43,198 bases of DNA, taken from JAPUME01 sp964605715 (GTDB taxonomy: Bacteria > Acidobacteriota > Terriglobia > UBA7540 > JAPUME01). The position numbers and the translations under genes are program-made. The notes below the pieces were generated by a model. That model was given only the letters and a program-made list of their open reading frames with translations. It did not search any database and was not told the origin of the DNA. The stretch lies in NCBI GenBank assembly GCA_964605715.1, contig CAZSDV010000012.1, positions 1 to 43,198 of the forward strand. The letters run 5' to 3'. Shown here one piece after another: positions 1 through 7,273 of the stretch. Every line of letters starts with the position of its first letter. Position 1 is the stretch's first letter.

Positions 1-1
1 C

Positions 2-730
2 TTGAAGGTTTGCGTGGTGGATGCCTCGAAAAAATTCCTAAATAGTTTAAAAGGTATTCTTGATCCAGAAAAAAAGAGAAAAATTATTGGTGAGCAGTTC
101 ATTCGTGTGTTTGAGGAAGAGGCATTGCGTCTTGGGTCAATAGATTATCTCGTTCAGGGAACATTGTATCCTGACGTGATTGAATCAGTTTCGGTTAAAG
201 GGCCTGCAGCAACAATTAAGAGTCATCATAATGTTGGTGGATTACCTACTAATTTAAAATTTAAATTGGTAGAACCATTACGTGACTTATTTAAAGATGA
301 AGTCCGTGCTGTAGGAAAGGAGCTTGGCCTGAGTGATGATATCCTTTGGCAACACCCTTTTCCAGGGCCTGGATTGGCTGTACGCGTGGTCGGGGAAATC
401 AGCGAAAGACGTTTGCAAATGGTTCGTGAGGCGGACTGGATCATTATGGGCGAGATTACCAATGCCGAGCTCTACCGAGATTTATGGCAATCCTTTGCTG
501 TCCTTTTGCCGGTATCAAGTGTGGGCGTAATGGGGGACGCACGGAGCTACGGAGCAACGGTTGCCTTACGTGCAGTAAAATCTGAGGATGGAATGACGGC
601 GGATTGGGCTAACTTGCCTGCTGATCTTCTTCAGCGCATCTCGACACGAATAGTTAACGAAGTGGAAGGGGTAAATCGAGTAGTCTACGATATCACCTCC
701 AAACCCCCAGGAACGATTGAGTGGGAATAA
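2..730 (+). CDS. guaA: GMP synthase (glutamine-hydrolysing), C-terminal part, cut by the window start
   Basis: GuaA aminates XMP to GMP in purine synthesis. The frame is open from the first bases. It begins inside the ATP-pyrophosphatase domain (VVDASKKF, then DPEKKRKIIGEQF) and runs through the dimerisation domain (HPFPGPGLAVRV) to the family's usual ending, PPGTIEWE, just before the stop. The glutamine amidotransferase domain and the SGGVDS P-loop must lie upstream of the window. The TTG at position 2 is an internal codon, not a start. The last codons match a second copy about 4 kb downstream, as expected if an integrating element used the guaA 3' end as its attachment site. Identity is certain; only the 5' end is missing. 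Confidence 0.97.
   Translation: MKVCVVDASKKFLNSLKGILDPEKKRKIIGEQFIRVFEEEALRLGSIDYLVQGTLYPDVIESVSVKGPAATIKSHHNVGGLPTNLKFKLVEPLRDLFKDEVRAVGKELGLSDDILWQHPFPGPGLAVRVVGEISERRLQMVREADWIIMGEITNAELYRDLWQSFAVLLPVSSVGVMGDARSYGATVALRAVKSEDGMTADWANLPADLLQRISTRIVNEVEGVNRVVYDITSKPPGTIEWE
708..729 (+). repeat. Left copy of guaA-end direct repeat (putative attL)
   Basis: These 22 bases are the final codons of guaA. They recur at 4731-4752 with 20 of 22 identical, differing only at 711 (G versus C) and 715 (G versus T). The 14-base core ATTGAGTGGGAATA at 716-729 is perfect. Direct repeats of a gene's 3' end bracketing a foreign segment are the usual footprint of tyrosine-recombinase integration. Confidence 0.65.
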
Positions 731-734
731 AACG

Positions 735-835
735 GCAGTTCTATGAAAATCATTACGTGGTAAAAATAGTTATCATCGGGTTTTTAAATGTCTTGTCGCT
801 GTTTCTGAGCAAATTTCAAAAAACCATAGAACTGC
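735..835. repeat. 11-bp perfect inverted repeat just inside the left island boundary
   Basis: GCAGTTCTATG at 735-745 is exactly complementary to CATAGAACTGC at 825-835, with a 79-base spacer. It begins six bases after the guaA core repeat. It could be a recombinase or regulator binding pair. The spacer is too long for a simple terminator. Confidence 0.45.
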
Positions 836-930
836 AGAAGGAAGTTATATCTCAATATATTAGTACGTAAATACTTTTGCCCAAATACACCGTATTACTG
901 TAGACGAAGAAAAGTGTGTTGTTTATCTCC

Positions 931-967
931 TGAAACACCTATTATTAGTGTTTCAATCGGTACTTTT
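931..967 (+). terminator. Hairpin followed by a short T run, upstream of the SxtJ-type gene
   Basis: TGAAACAC (931-938) pairs perfectly with GTGTTTCA (948-955) around a 9-base loop, and a run of five T follows at about 963-967. It could terminate transcription leaving guaA or be an operator for the downstream cassette. The stem is AT-rich and the T run is offset, so the terminator call is weak. Apart from this hairpin and the 735/835 inverted repeat I see nothing in 731-1008. Confidence 0.35.
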
Positions 968-1008
968 TACTAGCCAGCATGTATCAATAAATCAGAGAAT
1001 TAGGCCAC

Positions 1009-1407
1009 ATGAATTTTCCAGAAGTCGAACTTCCTTCGAATAAGAAGTTTGGATTATTCTTCACTCTATTGTTTGCAATTGCCGCTGTATATTTTTACTC
1101 AAATAGCTCGTTAGCATGGGTATATGTCTTTGGCGCAACCGCAATAATATTTTTTACTGTCTCTATCGTCAAAGCTGACGCACTATTGCCTTTGAATAAG
1201 CTTTGGATGAAGTTTGGGCTGCTGCTAGGCATGATTGTTAGCCCCATTGTGCTCGGTATAATATTCTTCGGTCTTTTTACACCAATCGGATTTCTCATGC
1301 GATTAAGCGGGCGCGATGAGTTAAGTCTCAAATTGAAAAACAAAGCCAGCCATTGGATATCACGTATAGAACCAATCCGATCGGGCTCCTTCAAAAGCCA
1401 ATTCTAA
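1009..1407 (+). CDS. SxtJ-family small membrane protein
   Basis: A 132-aa protein with three likely transmembrane segments (about residues 15-30, 34-55 and 69-95). A cytoplasmic tail follows the GFLMRLSGRDEL segment, which is typical of SxtJ-type proteins. SxtJ was named from the saxitoxin cluster and recurs beside carbamoyltransferases; its biochemical role is not established. Here it is the first gene of a compact set: the DUF5989-type gene starts 15 bases after its stop and the carbamoyltransferase follows. The family is recognised from topology, the C-terminal motif and the neighbours, so it is less certain than the carbamoyltransferase. It probably helps anchor or support the carbamoylation step at the inner membrane. 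Confidence 0.75.
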   Translation: MNFPEVELPSNKKFGLFFTLLFAIAAVYFYSNSSLAWVYVFGATAIIFFTVSIVKADALLPLNKLWMKFGLLLGMIVSPIVLGIIFFGLFTPIGFLMRLSGRDELSLKLKNKASHWISRIEPIRSGSFKSQF

Positions 1408-1421
1408 AATAGGCGCGCCAA

Positions 1422-1571
1422 ATGGAATTTATAAAAGAGCTTTGGGCTTTCCTTCGTGTACGTAAAAAACTATGGCTAGCTCCTATCATCATTGTAATGT
1501 TGATACTTGGAGGTTTGTTAATACTCGCACAAGGTTCTGTAGTAGCGCCTTTCATATACACAATCTTTTAG
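1422..1571 (+). CDS. DUF5989-type 49-aa membrane protein
   Basis: A short gene. ATG at 1422 opens a 49-codon frame beginning MEFIKELWAFLRVRKKLWL, followed by one hydrophobic helix (about residues 19-43) and a stop at 1569-1571. The FIKELWxFLRxRKKxWL amphipathic start followed by one membrane span is the signature of DUF5989 proteins, which occur between SxtJ-type genes and carbamoyltransferases in saccharide and natural-product clusters. The order here is the same. No function has been shown for the family. A scaffold gap begins two bases after the stop. The small size and strong positional conservation suggest a membrane subunit or adaptor for the carbamoyltransferase, which is inference. 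Confidence 0.8.
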   Translation: MEFIKELWAFLRVRKKLWLAPIIIVMLILGGLLILAQGSVVAPFIYTIF

Positions 1572-1573
1572 GA

Positions 1574-1583
1574 NNNNNNNNNN
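1574..1583. other. Assembly gap (10 N)
   Basis: The ten Ns probably stand for an unknown length. The carbamoyltransferase frame is open right at the gap edge and already matches about the fifth residue of its family (GISAFYHDSAA). The DUF5989-type stop lies two bases before the gap. Only a start codon, a few codons and an RBS need to be missing, so the true gap may be a few tens of bases. Confidence 0.9.
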
Positions 1584-1584
1584 A

Positions 1585-3411
1585 GGCATTTCAGCTTTTT
1601 ATCATGATAGCGCAGCATGCTTGTTAAAAAATGGTGAAATCGTTGCTGCCGCACAAGAAGAGCGGTTTACGCGAATGAAGCATGATGCTGGGTTTCCCGT
1701 TCACGCTATCCAGTATTGCTTGAAAGAAGCAAATATAGTTGCCAGCCAAATTGATAATGTAGTCTTCTACGAAAAACCTTTTATAAAATTCGAAAGATTA
1801 CTCGAATCTTATCTCGCATTTGCACCAAAGGGGTTCACCAGTTTTGCTAAAGCAATGCCAATATGGATTAAAGATAAACTCTTCCAAAAGTCGGCACTCA
1901 TAAAAGAACTAAAAGTCACGCTTGATGAAGACATTAATTGGATAGAGCGTCTACTTTTCTCTGAACATCACTTATCTCATGCTGCGAGTGCGTTTTACCC
2001 CTCTCCATTCGAGTGTGCTGCAGTGCTAACACTAGATGGTGTTGGCGAATGGACAACGACATTGCTTGCTGTCGGCAAAGGGCGTGACTTAAAAGTCGTT
2101 AAGGAAATTCATTTTCCACATTCCTTAGGACTTTTATACTCAGCATTCACTTATTACACAGGATTTAAAGTCAATTCTGGCGAGTATAAGGTTATGGGTT
2201 TAGCCCCTTATGGTGAGCCAAGGTACGCAGACACTATACGTGAAAAATTAATTGCAGTAGCCGATGACGGTAGCTTTCAGTTAGACATGAGCTACTTTGA
2301 CTATGCAACTGGTTTAGCGATGACGAACAAGAAGTTTGATGAGTTATTTGGAGGTCCACCACGCATGTCAGAAACAGAACTGACTCAACGCGAGATGGAT
2401 TTGGCTGCGTCCGTTCAAAAAGTTACAGAAGACGTCGTCATTGCGATAGCAAAAGGCATCGCCAAAGAAACTTGCGAAAAGAATCTATGCCTAGCGGGTG
2501 GCGTAGCACTTAATTGTGTCGCTAATGGAAGTCTTTTGCGGGAAAAAATCTTCGATAATATTTGGATACAACCAGCTGCTGGCGACGCTGGTGGGGCACT
2601 GGGAGCTGCTCTTTCTGCGTGGTACTTACACCACAAGAAAGAGCGAGTTATATCTTCAGAGCGTGATGGTATGAAAGGCGCTTACCTGGGCCCGGAATTC
2701 AACGATATTGAGATAGAAGCCGAGCTTAAAGCATGCAGTGCAGTGTATAAAAAACTCTCGGAAGGCGAGTTGATAGATGAAGTTGCAGCAGCCTTGGCAC
2801 ATGAAAAAGCCGTTGGTTGGATGCAGGGGCGAATGGAATTTGGCCCAAGGGCACTCGGGGGGAGAAGTATAATTGCAGATCCTAGGTCTCCAGTAATGCA
2901 GAAGCAGCTTAACCTTAAAGTAAAGTATCGAGAAAGCTTCCGTCCGTTTGCTCCTAGCGTTCTTCGCGATGACGTAAACGAATGGTTTGAGCATGACGCA
3001 GACAGCCCTTATATGCTTTTGGTAGCTGATGTGCGAAACGATAAACGTCGTAAGACAACGGCAGACGAGGACGCACTATTTGGGATCGATAAGCTAAATA
3101 TCCCTCGCTCTTCGGTGCCCGCAATTACTCACGTAGATTACTCAGCACGAGTACAAACTGTTCATCCAGATACTAACCCTCGTTATCATGCTGTGATATC
3201 CAAGTTTAAGGAAAAGACTGGTTGTCCTCTTGTTGTAAATACTTCTTTTAATGTACGTGGTGAACCGATTATTTGTACTCCTACTGACGCCTTCAAATGC
3301 TTTATGGGTACAGAATTAGATGTATTGGCAGTTGGGAATTATTTGCTCATAAAAGAAGATCAAGATGAAGCGCTAAAAGAGAACTATGAGGAGCGTTATG
3401 AACTGGATTAA
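1585..3411 (+). CDS. Carbamoyltransferase (NodU/CmcH/TobZ family), start lost in the gap
   Basis: It transfers a carbamoyl group from carbamoyl phosphate, through a carbamoyl-adenylate, to a hydroxyl of a sugar or natural product. The visible reading frame begins at 1585, next to the gap, with GISAFYHDSAA, which carries the N-terminal histidine of the Kae1-like domain. Further motifs are HHLSHAASAFYPS, GEYKVMGLAPYGEP, CLAGGVALNCVANG and PAAGDAGGALGAA. The C-terminal YrdC-like half has GRMEFGPRALGGRSI, FRPFAPSVL and VNTSFNVRGEPI. About 609 residues are visible, close to full family length, so only a few N-terminal residues are missing. TTG 1621 is internal. The end overlaps the next gene, so the two are probably co-translated. 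The acceptor cannot be told from the sequence; a surface glycan is the likeliest. Confidence 0.95.
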   Translation, partial: GISAFYHDSAACLLKNGEIVAAAQEERFTRMKHDAGFPVHAIQYCLKEANIVASQIDNVVFYEKPFIKFERLLESYLAFAPKGFTSFAKAMPIWIKDKLFQKSALIKELKVTLDEDINWIERLLFSEHHLSHAASAFYPSPFECAAVLTLDGVGEWTTTLLAVGKGRDLKVVKEIHFPHSLGLLYSAFTYYTGFKVNSGEYKVMGLAPYGEPRYADTIREKLIAVADDGSFQLDMSYFDYATGLAMTNKKFDELFGGPPRMSETELTQREMDLAASVQKVTEDVVIAIAKGIAKETCEKNLCLAGGVALNCVANGSLLREKIFDNIWIQPAAGDAGGALGAALSAWYLHHKKERVISSERDGMKGAYLGPEFNDIEIEAELKACSAVYKKLSEGELIDEVAAALAHEKAVGWMQGRMEFGPRALGGRSIIADPRSPVMQKQLNLKVKYRESFRPFAPSVLRDDVNEWFEHDADSPYMLLVADVRNDKRRKTTADEDALFGIDKLNIPRSSVPAITHVDYSARVQTVHPDTNPRYHAVISKFKEKTGCPLVVNTSFNVRGEPIICTPTDAFKCFMGTELDVLAVGNYLLIKEDQDEALKENYEERYELD

Positions 3412-4498
3412 AGTCATCGCAATTAATTTTATTGTTTTCATTCTCCTAATCAGTTTCGTAGAAATTTCCGCTGGATTAGGCAGATTAGCTATCGGTAAAC
3501 CTTACTACACACCAAACATTTTTCGTTCTTACAGCGATATCGATGACCCGAGACATCCGTGTAATGAACAAAAAACTGACGCTTTACTTAGTCACGTTAG
3601 TAATCATCGCGAAAAATGTTCAATTAAGGGAGGGCAAGCGCGTGGAGAGTATGTGATCTATGATTCATCTGGTTCAAACAAGCCAATATTATTGACTCTT
3701 GGTGGATCTACAACCGCCGGCTTTTATCAAAATATTTCTACCGGCGAGACATGGCCTAAATTATTGGCAGAAATGGTCTCCGAAAAATACAAAGTCGTAA
3801 ACGGTGGAGTAGGAGGCTACAGCTCTTTACAAGAGCTTTTAAAGTTTTTGCGGGACGGTCCTCGGTTTAAAAATCTTTCTGTCGTAATTTCTTTGAACGG
3901 AATAAATGAATTAGAAAATTATCACGGTAGAGAGCAAGAGAGGGCGCAGGGTTACCCCTTTTTAACAAACATACAAGTAAAAATGAATCGAGGACAAGTG
4001 TGGATTGACCAAAGATTGAGTAAGGCGTTTTTTGGAAACGTAATGCCAAATATAACAAGTTTCTTTCAATTTTATTCTTCAAAAGTAGAAGAACTAGATT
4101 CTTTAGATATGAAAGAAAAAGAATTGTTTAAGCCGATATCAGCGGCCGATCGCTGGGAAACCAACATGCGACGGTTAAACAAACTAGTGGAGTTAGAAGG
4201 TGCCGTTTTTCTATTATTTCTTCAGCCAACGCTGGGTTTAGAAGGCGCGCAGTCTCAGGCCCCTATAGGCTCAAGTGATTATAGAATCATGGAAAAAACC
4301 GAAAAACAAATGCCCGATTATTTTGAAGAAATAAACAGTCTATATAAAGATCTAAAGACAAGGTGCGAAAAAATGGATTTTTGTATTGATCTGTCAAATA
4401 TAGCGCCTCCAACAGGCGATGTTTATGGTGATGTTCGGCATCACAACGACAAAGGAAACCGCACCCTAGCAGCCAAAATACTTGAATTTCTAAGTTGA
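3398..4498 (+). CDS. SGNH/GDSL-type hydrolase with N-terminal membrane anchor
   Basis: A 366-aa protein with one N-terminal hydrophobic segment (residues 4-24) and an SGNH fold outside the membrane. Block I is LLTLGGSTTAG, with the nucleophile Ser near residue 104. A glycine block follows (NGGVGGYSS), then an Asn block (SLNGINE), and a C-terminal DVRHHNDKGN holds the Asp-x-x-His pair. SGNH enzymes of this kind act as esterases or O-acyl-modifying enzymes on glycans. I chose ATG 3398 because GAGGAG (3388-3393) lies four bases upstream. ATG 3386 is possible and adds four residues. The start overlaps the carbamoyltransferase stop by 14 bases. It may add or remove acyl groups on the same glycan that is carbamoylated. 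Confidence 0.8.
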   Translation: MNWIKVIAINFIVFILLISFVEISAGLGRLAIGKPYYTPNIFRSYSDIDDPRHPCNEQKTDALLSHVSNHREKCSIKGGQARGEYVIYDSSGSNKPILLTLGGSTTAGFYQNISTGETWPKLLAEMVSEKYKVVNGGVGGYSSLQELLKFLRDGPRFKNLSVVISLNGINELENYHGREQERAQGYPFLTNIQVKMNRGQVWIDQRLSKAFFGNVMPNITSFFQFYSSKVEELDSLDMKEKELFKPISAADRWETNMRRLNKLVELEGAVFLLFLQPTLGLEGAQSQAPIGSSDYRIMEKTEKQMPDYFEEINSLYKDLKTRCEKMDFCIDLSNIAPPTGDVYGDVRHHNDKGNRTLAAKILEFLS

Positions 4499-4575
4499 AA
4501 GTATCAAAATTGAAGATAATTTGAATATCGAGTACTTAGATGGAAGAGACAGTCATCCAAAAGATACTTAGTGAG

Positions 4576-4683
4576 AGTTACAATGTTTGTAACTTACAAT
4601 GAGTTAAGTTACTGATAAATCAAAGGAGTTGGTGCAGTGGTAAGCACAAAAACAGAGGGTAAGAGTTACACGAAAGTTACACG
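4576..4683. repeat. Cluster of GTTAC-type repeats and a 7-bp hairpin inside the right island boundary
   Basis: AGTTACA (4576-4582) and TGTAACT (4588-4594) form a perfect inverted repeat with a 5-base loop. AGTTAAGTTAC follows near 4602-4612. Two tandem 12-mers, AAGAGTTACACG (4661-4672) and GAAAGTTACACG (4672-4683), lie closer to the repeat at 4731. An extra pair, AAGCAC (4642-4647) and GTGCTT (4695-4700), flanks the 12-mers. Such iterated short sites beside an attachment core resemble arm-type recombinase sites, but a regulator array is equally possible. No gene is seen in 4499-4783. Confidence 0.5.
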
Positions 4684-4730
4684 CTTTTATTTTCGTGCTT
4701 GTAGCCCTTTGTCTATATGGCTCTCTAAAT

Positions 4731-4752
4731 CAGCAACTATTGAGTGGGAATA
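4731..4752 (+). repeat. Right copy of guaA-end direct repeat (putative attR)
   Basis: It matches the end of guaA (708-729) at 20 of 22 positions, including the 14-base core at 4739-4752. Read in the guaA frame it encodes ATIEWE followed by TAG. It has no upstream coding context, so it is a displaced guaA terminus rather than part of a gene. The efflux operon starts 32 bases later. Confidence 0.65.
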
Positions 4753-4783
4753 GGTCTAATTGTTTAAGGTATTAATTTAATTA

Positions 4784-6487
4784 GTGACTTACAATATGGA
4801 AGTGAATTTAAATGCTGCAGTGGAAAAATTGACTCGCTATGGTCTTTTGCGACCACGCCTCTTGATAATTGCAAGTATAGGTATCCTTGTGCTTGTTTTA
4901 ATATTCATGCGAACAGGAGGGGGAACGGATGCGGAAAAATTTATAACCGTAAAGGCCACACGTGGTGATATTTTGCAAAGCGTAGCATCTACTGGTTTAC
5001 TCCAAGCTGTTATTACAGTGCAAGTTGGAAGTCAAGTTTCAGGTCGAATTCAAGAGCTTCACGCAGATTTTAATAGTGTTGTTGAAAAGGGGCAGATTTT
5101 AGCTGTAATTGATCCTGCCAGTTTCGAAGCTCAGGTATCCCGAACTCGTGCAGCGGTTTCCATGGCAAAGGCCAACATTAAGAATGCCGAGGCAACTCTA
5201 GGTAATCGAACTGCAGAGTTGGATAGTTCTAAAGCTAACTTAATCGCTACTCAGGTTTCCAGGAAAGATGCCAAATTAGGTATGGAGAGAAGTCAGGGTC
5301 TTTTTGATGCAGATTTAATTTCAGAGCGTGACCTTGAGCAAGCCCAGGCCGCGTACGAAGGAGCAGTTGCAAGAGAAGACCAAGCTGCAGCACAAGTACA
5401 ACAAGTTAACGCTGGAATACGTTCTGCAGCAGCTCAGCTGGAGCAGGCCCGTGCAAGCGTGAAACAAGCTGTTGCTGAATTAAACATTAATGAGGTTAAT
5501 TTAAAGTATACGAAAATAATAGCTCCTATTAATGGTGTCGTAATTGAAAGAAATGTAGACATTGGGCAGACTGTAGCTGCAAGCTTCCAAGCGCCTATCC
5601 TTTTTTTAATTGCAAATGACCTTACTCGAATGCAGGTAATTGCCCAAGTTGATGAAGCTGACATTGGTGCTCTATCTGAGAACGCGGAAGTAGAATTTAC
5701 TGTTGATGCCTTTCCACGAGAATATTTCAAGGGACGTATTTCAGAAATTCGATTGAGCTCTCTCCTCCCTGGAACCGCCACAACGACAGCTGCCACCAGC
5801 GCAACATCAAATGTTGTAGTTTACAATGTTATTATTGACGTGGAAAATCATGACTTAATGCTGAGGCCGTCGATGACGGCAAATGTTACTTTTACGGTGT
5901 CAAAGGAAGAAAATGTTATAAAAATTGCGAATGCAGCACTTCGGTACCGACCTTCCAACCAGACCCCACCCAACAGGAATGATCCAATTCCCTTCTCTGT
6001 GAACAAGGAAACCCATTCAGAAAAGAAAGACAAGAAAGAAGTTAATTCCAATAAGCCGAGGTATGGAACCAGCAATCCAGTTCAATATCTTCTTGATAAG
6101 GGAAGCCCCCCATTGACTAACAAGGAGGAGCTTCCCTTATCAAACCAGGCACCTCAGGTTACCACTGAGCGGTATGGCATTCGTCCGGGAATTAAAATCC
6201 ACTTTCCCAGATCCAGGAATTCTAATAATTATCGAGATGGCCTTGTATGGACATTGGAACATGATAATAACTTAAAACCTCATCCGGTTAAGCTTGGGAT
6301 TACCGATGGAAGAGAAACTGCGGTCCTTGAAGGAGATCTTATTGAGGGGGATTTGGTCATCACTGGGGAGTATATTTCCGAAGAAGAACGCATGTCACGA
6401 TCTGGTTCCCCATTAGGGGGTATTTTTGGTCGTCGGAGAAGTGGATCTCGCAGTGGGCGTTCACGTCGAGGTGGAGCAAGAAGATAG
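4784..6487 (+). CDS. MacA-like periplasmic adaptor subunit (HlyD/MFP family) with a long insert
   Basis: Links an inner-membrane ABC pump to a TolC-type channel. An N-terminal membrane helix (about residues 25-43) is followed by the biotinyl-lipoyl half (VQVGSQVSGRI), a long coiled-coil hairpin (about 115-240), the second lipoyl half (KIIAPINGVVIERNVD) and a beta-barrel domain. At about 567 aa it is much longer than MacA (roughly 370-400). The excess is a polar, low-complexity stretch (about 390-486) before the membrane-proximal domain, plus an Arg/Gly/Ser-rich tail (RRSGSRSGRSRRGGARR). Start is uncertain: GTG 4784 has AAGG 14 bases upstream, and ATG 4796 is an alternative. The ATPase and permease follow. 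Confidence 0.9.
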   Translation: MTYNMEVNLNAAVEKLTRYGLLRPRLLIIASIGILVLVLIFMRTGGGTDAEKFITVKATRGDILQSVASTGLLQAVITVQVGSQVSGRIQELHADFNSVVEKGQILAVIDPASFEAQVSRTRAAVSMAKANIKNAEATLGNRTAELDSSKANLIATQVSRKDAKLGMERSQGLFDADLISERDLEQAQAAYEGAVAREDQAAAQVQQVNAGIRSAAAQLEQARASVKQAVAELNINEVNLKYTKIIAPINGVVIERNVDIGQTVAASFQAPILFLIANDLTRMQVIAQVDEADIGALSENAEVEFTVDAFPREYFKGRISEIRLSSLLPGTATTTAATSATSNVVVYNVIIDVENHDLMLRPSMTANVTFTVSKEENVIKIANAALRYRPSNQTPPNRNDPIPFSVNKETHSEKKDKKEVNSNKPRYGTSNPVQYLLDKGSPPLTNKEELPLSNQAPQVTTERYGIRPGIKIHFPRSRNSNNYRDGLVWTLEHDNNLKPHPVKLGITDGRETAVLEGDLIEGDLVITGEYISEEERMSRSGSPLGGIFGRRRSGSRSGRSRRGGARR

Positions 6488-6514
6488 GTTAAGAAATAGA
6501 GGTATTCCTAGGAA

Positions 6515-7207
6515 ATGCATACGGTAATATCCCTTCAAAATTTAAAAAAAAATTACAGTCTTGGAGTTGAGACTGTTCATGCGTTGCGCGGGGTGACTCT
6601 CGAAGTTACAAAAGGTGAGTTTGTTGCCATCATGGGAGCTTCTGGGTCAGGTAAATCCACTATGCTCAACTTGATCGGTTGCCTAGACCGACCAAGTGAA
6701 GGGACCTATCTACTTGATGGCATAGATGCCTCTAAATTTTCCCCTTCTGAACTTGCAGATATTCGAAATCAAAAAATTGGATTTATTTTTCAAAGTTTTA
6801 ATTTGTTGCCACGAACTTCCGTCTGGGAGAATGTTGAGGCTCCAATGCTTTATGCTGGGTTGCCAAGAAGTGCACGGGACCAGCGAGTACGCGATGCCCT
6901 AGAAACAGTTGGAATATTAGAAAAGGCTGAGGCGCTTCCAAATCAGCTTTCCGGAGGGCAGCAACAACGCGTTGCAGTTGCAAGGGCGCTCGTTAACCTA
7001 CCCCCATTAATGCTGGCGGATGAACCAACGGGAAATTTGGACAGCGTGACAGCAAGAGAGATTATGGATTTCTTAAAAGACCTGAATATTCGAAAAAAAA
7101 TAACACTTGTGGTGGTTACTCACGAAGCCGACGTTGCTGCCTATGCCCAGAGAATTGTCCAGATGAAGGACGGCTTAATTCAATCTGATAGATTAATCAG
7201 CAATTAA
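6515..7207 (+). CDS. ABC transporter ATP-binding protein (MacB/LolD type)
   Basis: A 230-aa nucleotide-binding subunit with all the expected motifs: Walker A GASGSGKST (about residue 41), Q-loop FQSFNLLP, signature LSGGQQQRVAVARAL, Walker B LMLADEPTGNLD and H-loop VVTHE. The sequence type is that of LolD/FtsE/MacB ATPases, which drive mechanotransmission rather than classic transport. It lies 27 bases after the adaptor and 45-66 bases before the permease. In E. coli MacB the ATPase and permease are fused; here they are separate genes. The substrate is unknown. Confidence 0.95.
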   Translation: MHTVISLQNLKKNYSLGVETVHALRGVTLEVTKGEFVAIMGASGSGKSTMLNLIGCLDRPSEGTYLLDGIDASKFSPSELADIRNQKIGFIFQSFNLLPRTSVWENVEAPMLYAGLPRSARDQRVRDALETVGILEKAEALPNQLSGGQQQRVAVARALVNLPPLMLADEPTGNLDSVTAREIMDFLKDLNIRKKITLVVVTHEADVAAYAQRIVQMKDGLIQSDRLISN

Positions 7208-7273
7208 AAATTTCTGATAAATTTTTTCGGTTTATGTATCCTTCCGTTTTACGTGGAGCGGTCAAAGAATTTT

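Larger units (their letters stand above)
708..4752 (+). mobile_element. Putative genomic island at the guaA 3' end, carrying a carbamoylation cassette
   Basis: The segment between the two guaA-end repeats carries four genes of the surface or small-molecule carbamoylation type, unrelated to guaA or to the efflux operon beyond. The guaA 3' end is an established integration hotspot for genomic islands and conjugative elements in many bacteria. The right repeat still reads ATIEWE-stop in the guaA frame, and PPATIEWE is the common GuaA ending. No integrase, excisionase or transfer gene is visible. The 10-N gap could hide sequence, but the flanking gene ends suggest that little is missing. The element may be a decayed or non-autonomous island. 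The boundaries are seen; mobility is inferred. Confidence 0.5.

Noticed and set aside
931..955. TGAAACAC/GTGTTTCA pair as a parS site
   Set aside because: The half-sites resemble parS halves but are in the everted order and 9 bases apart; a hairpin or operator is a simpler reading.
4499..4783. Small coding gene between the SGNH hydrolase and the MacA-like gene
   Set aside because: Only short frames without family features; the repeats and att copy explain the stretch better.
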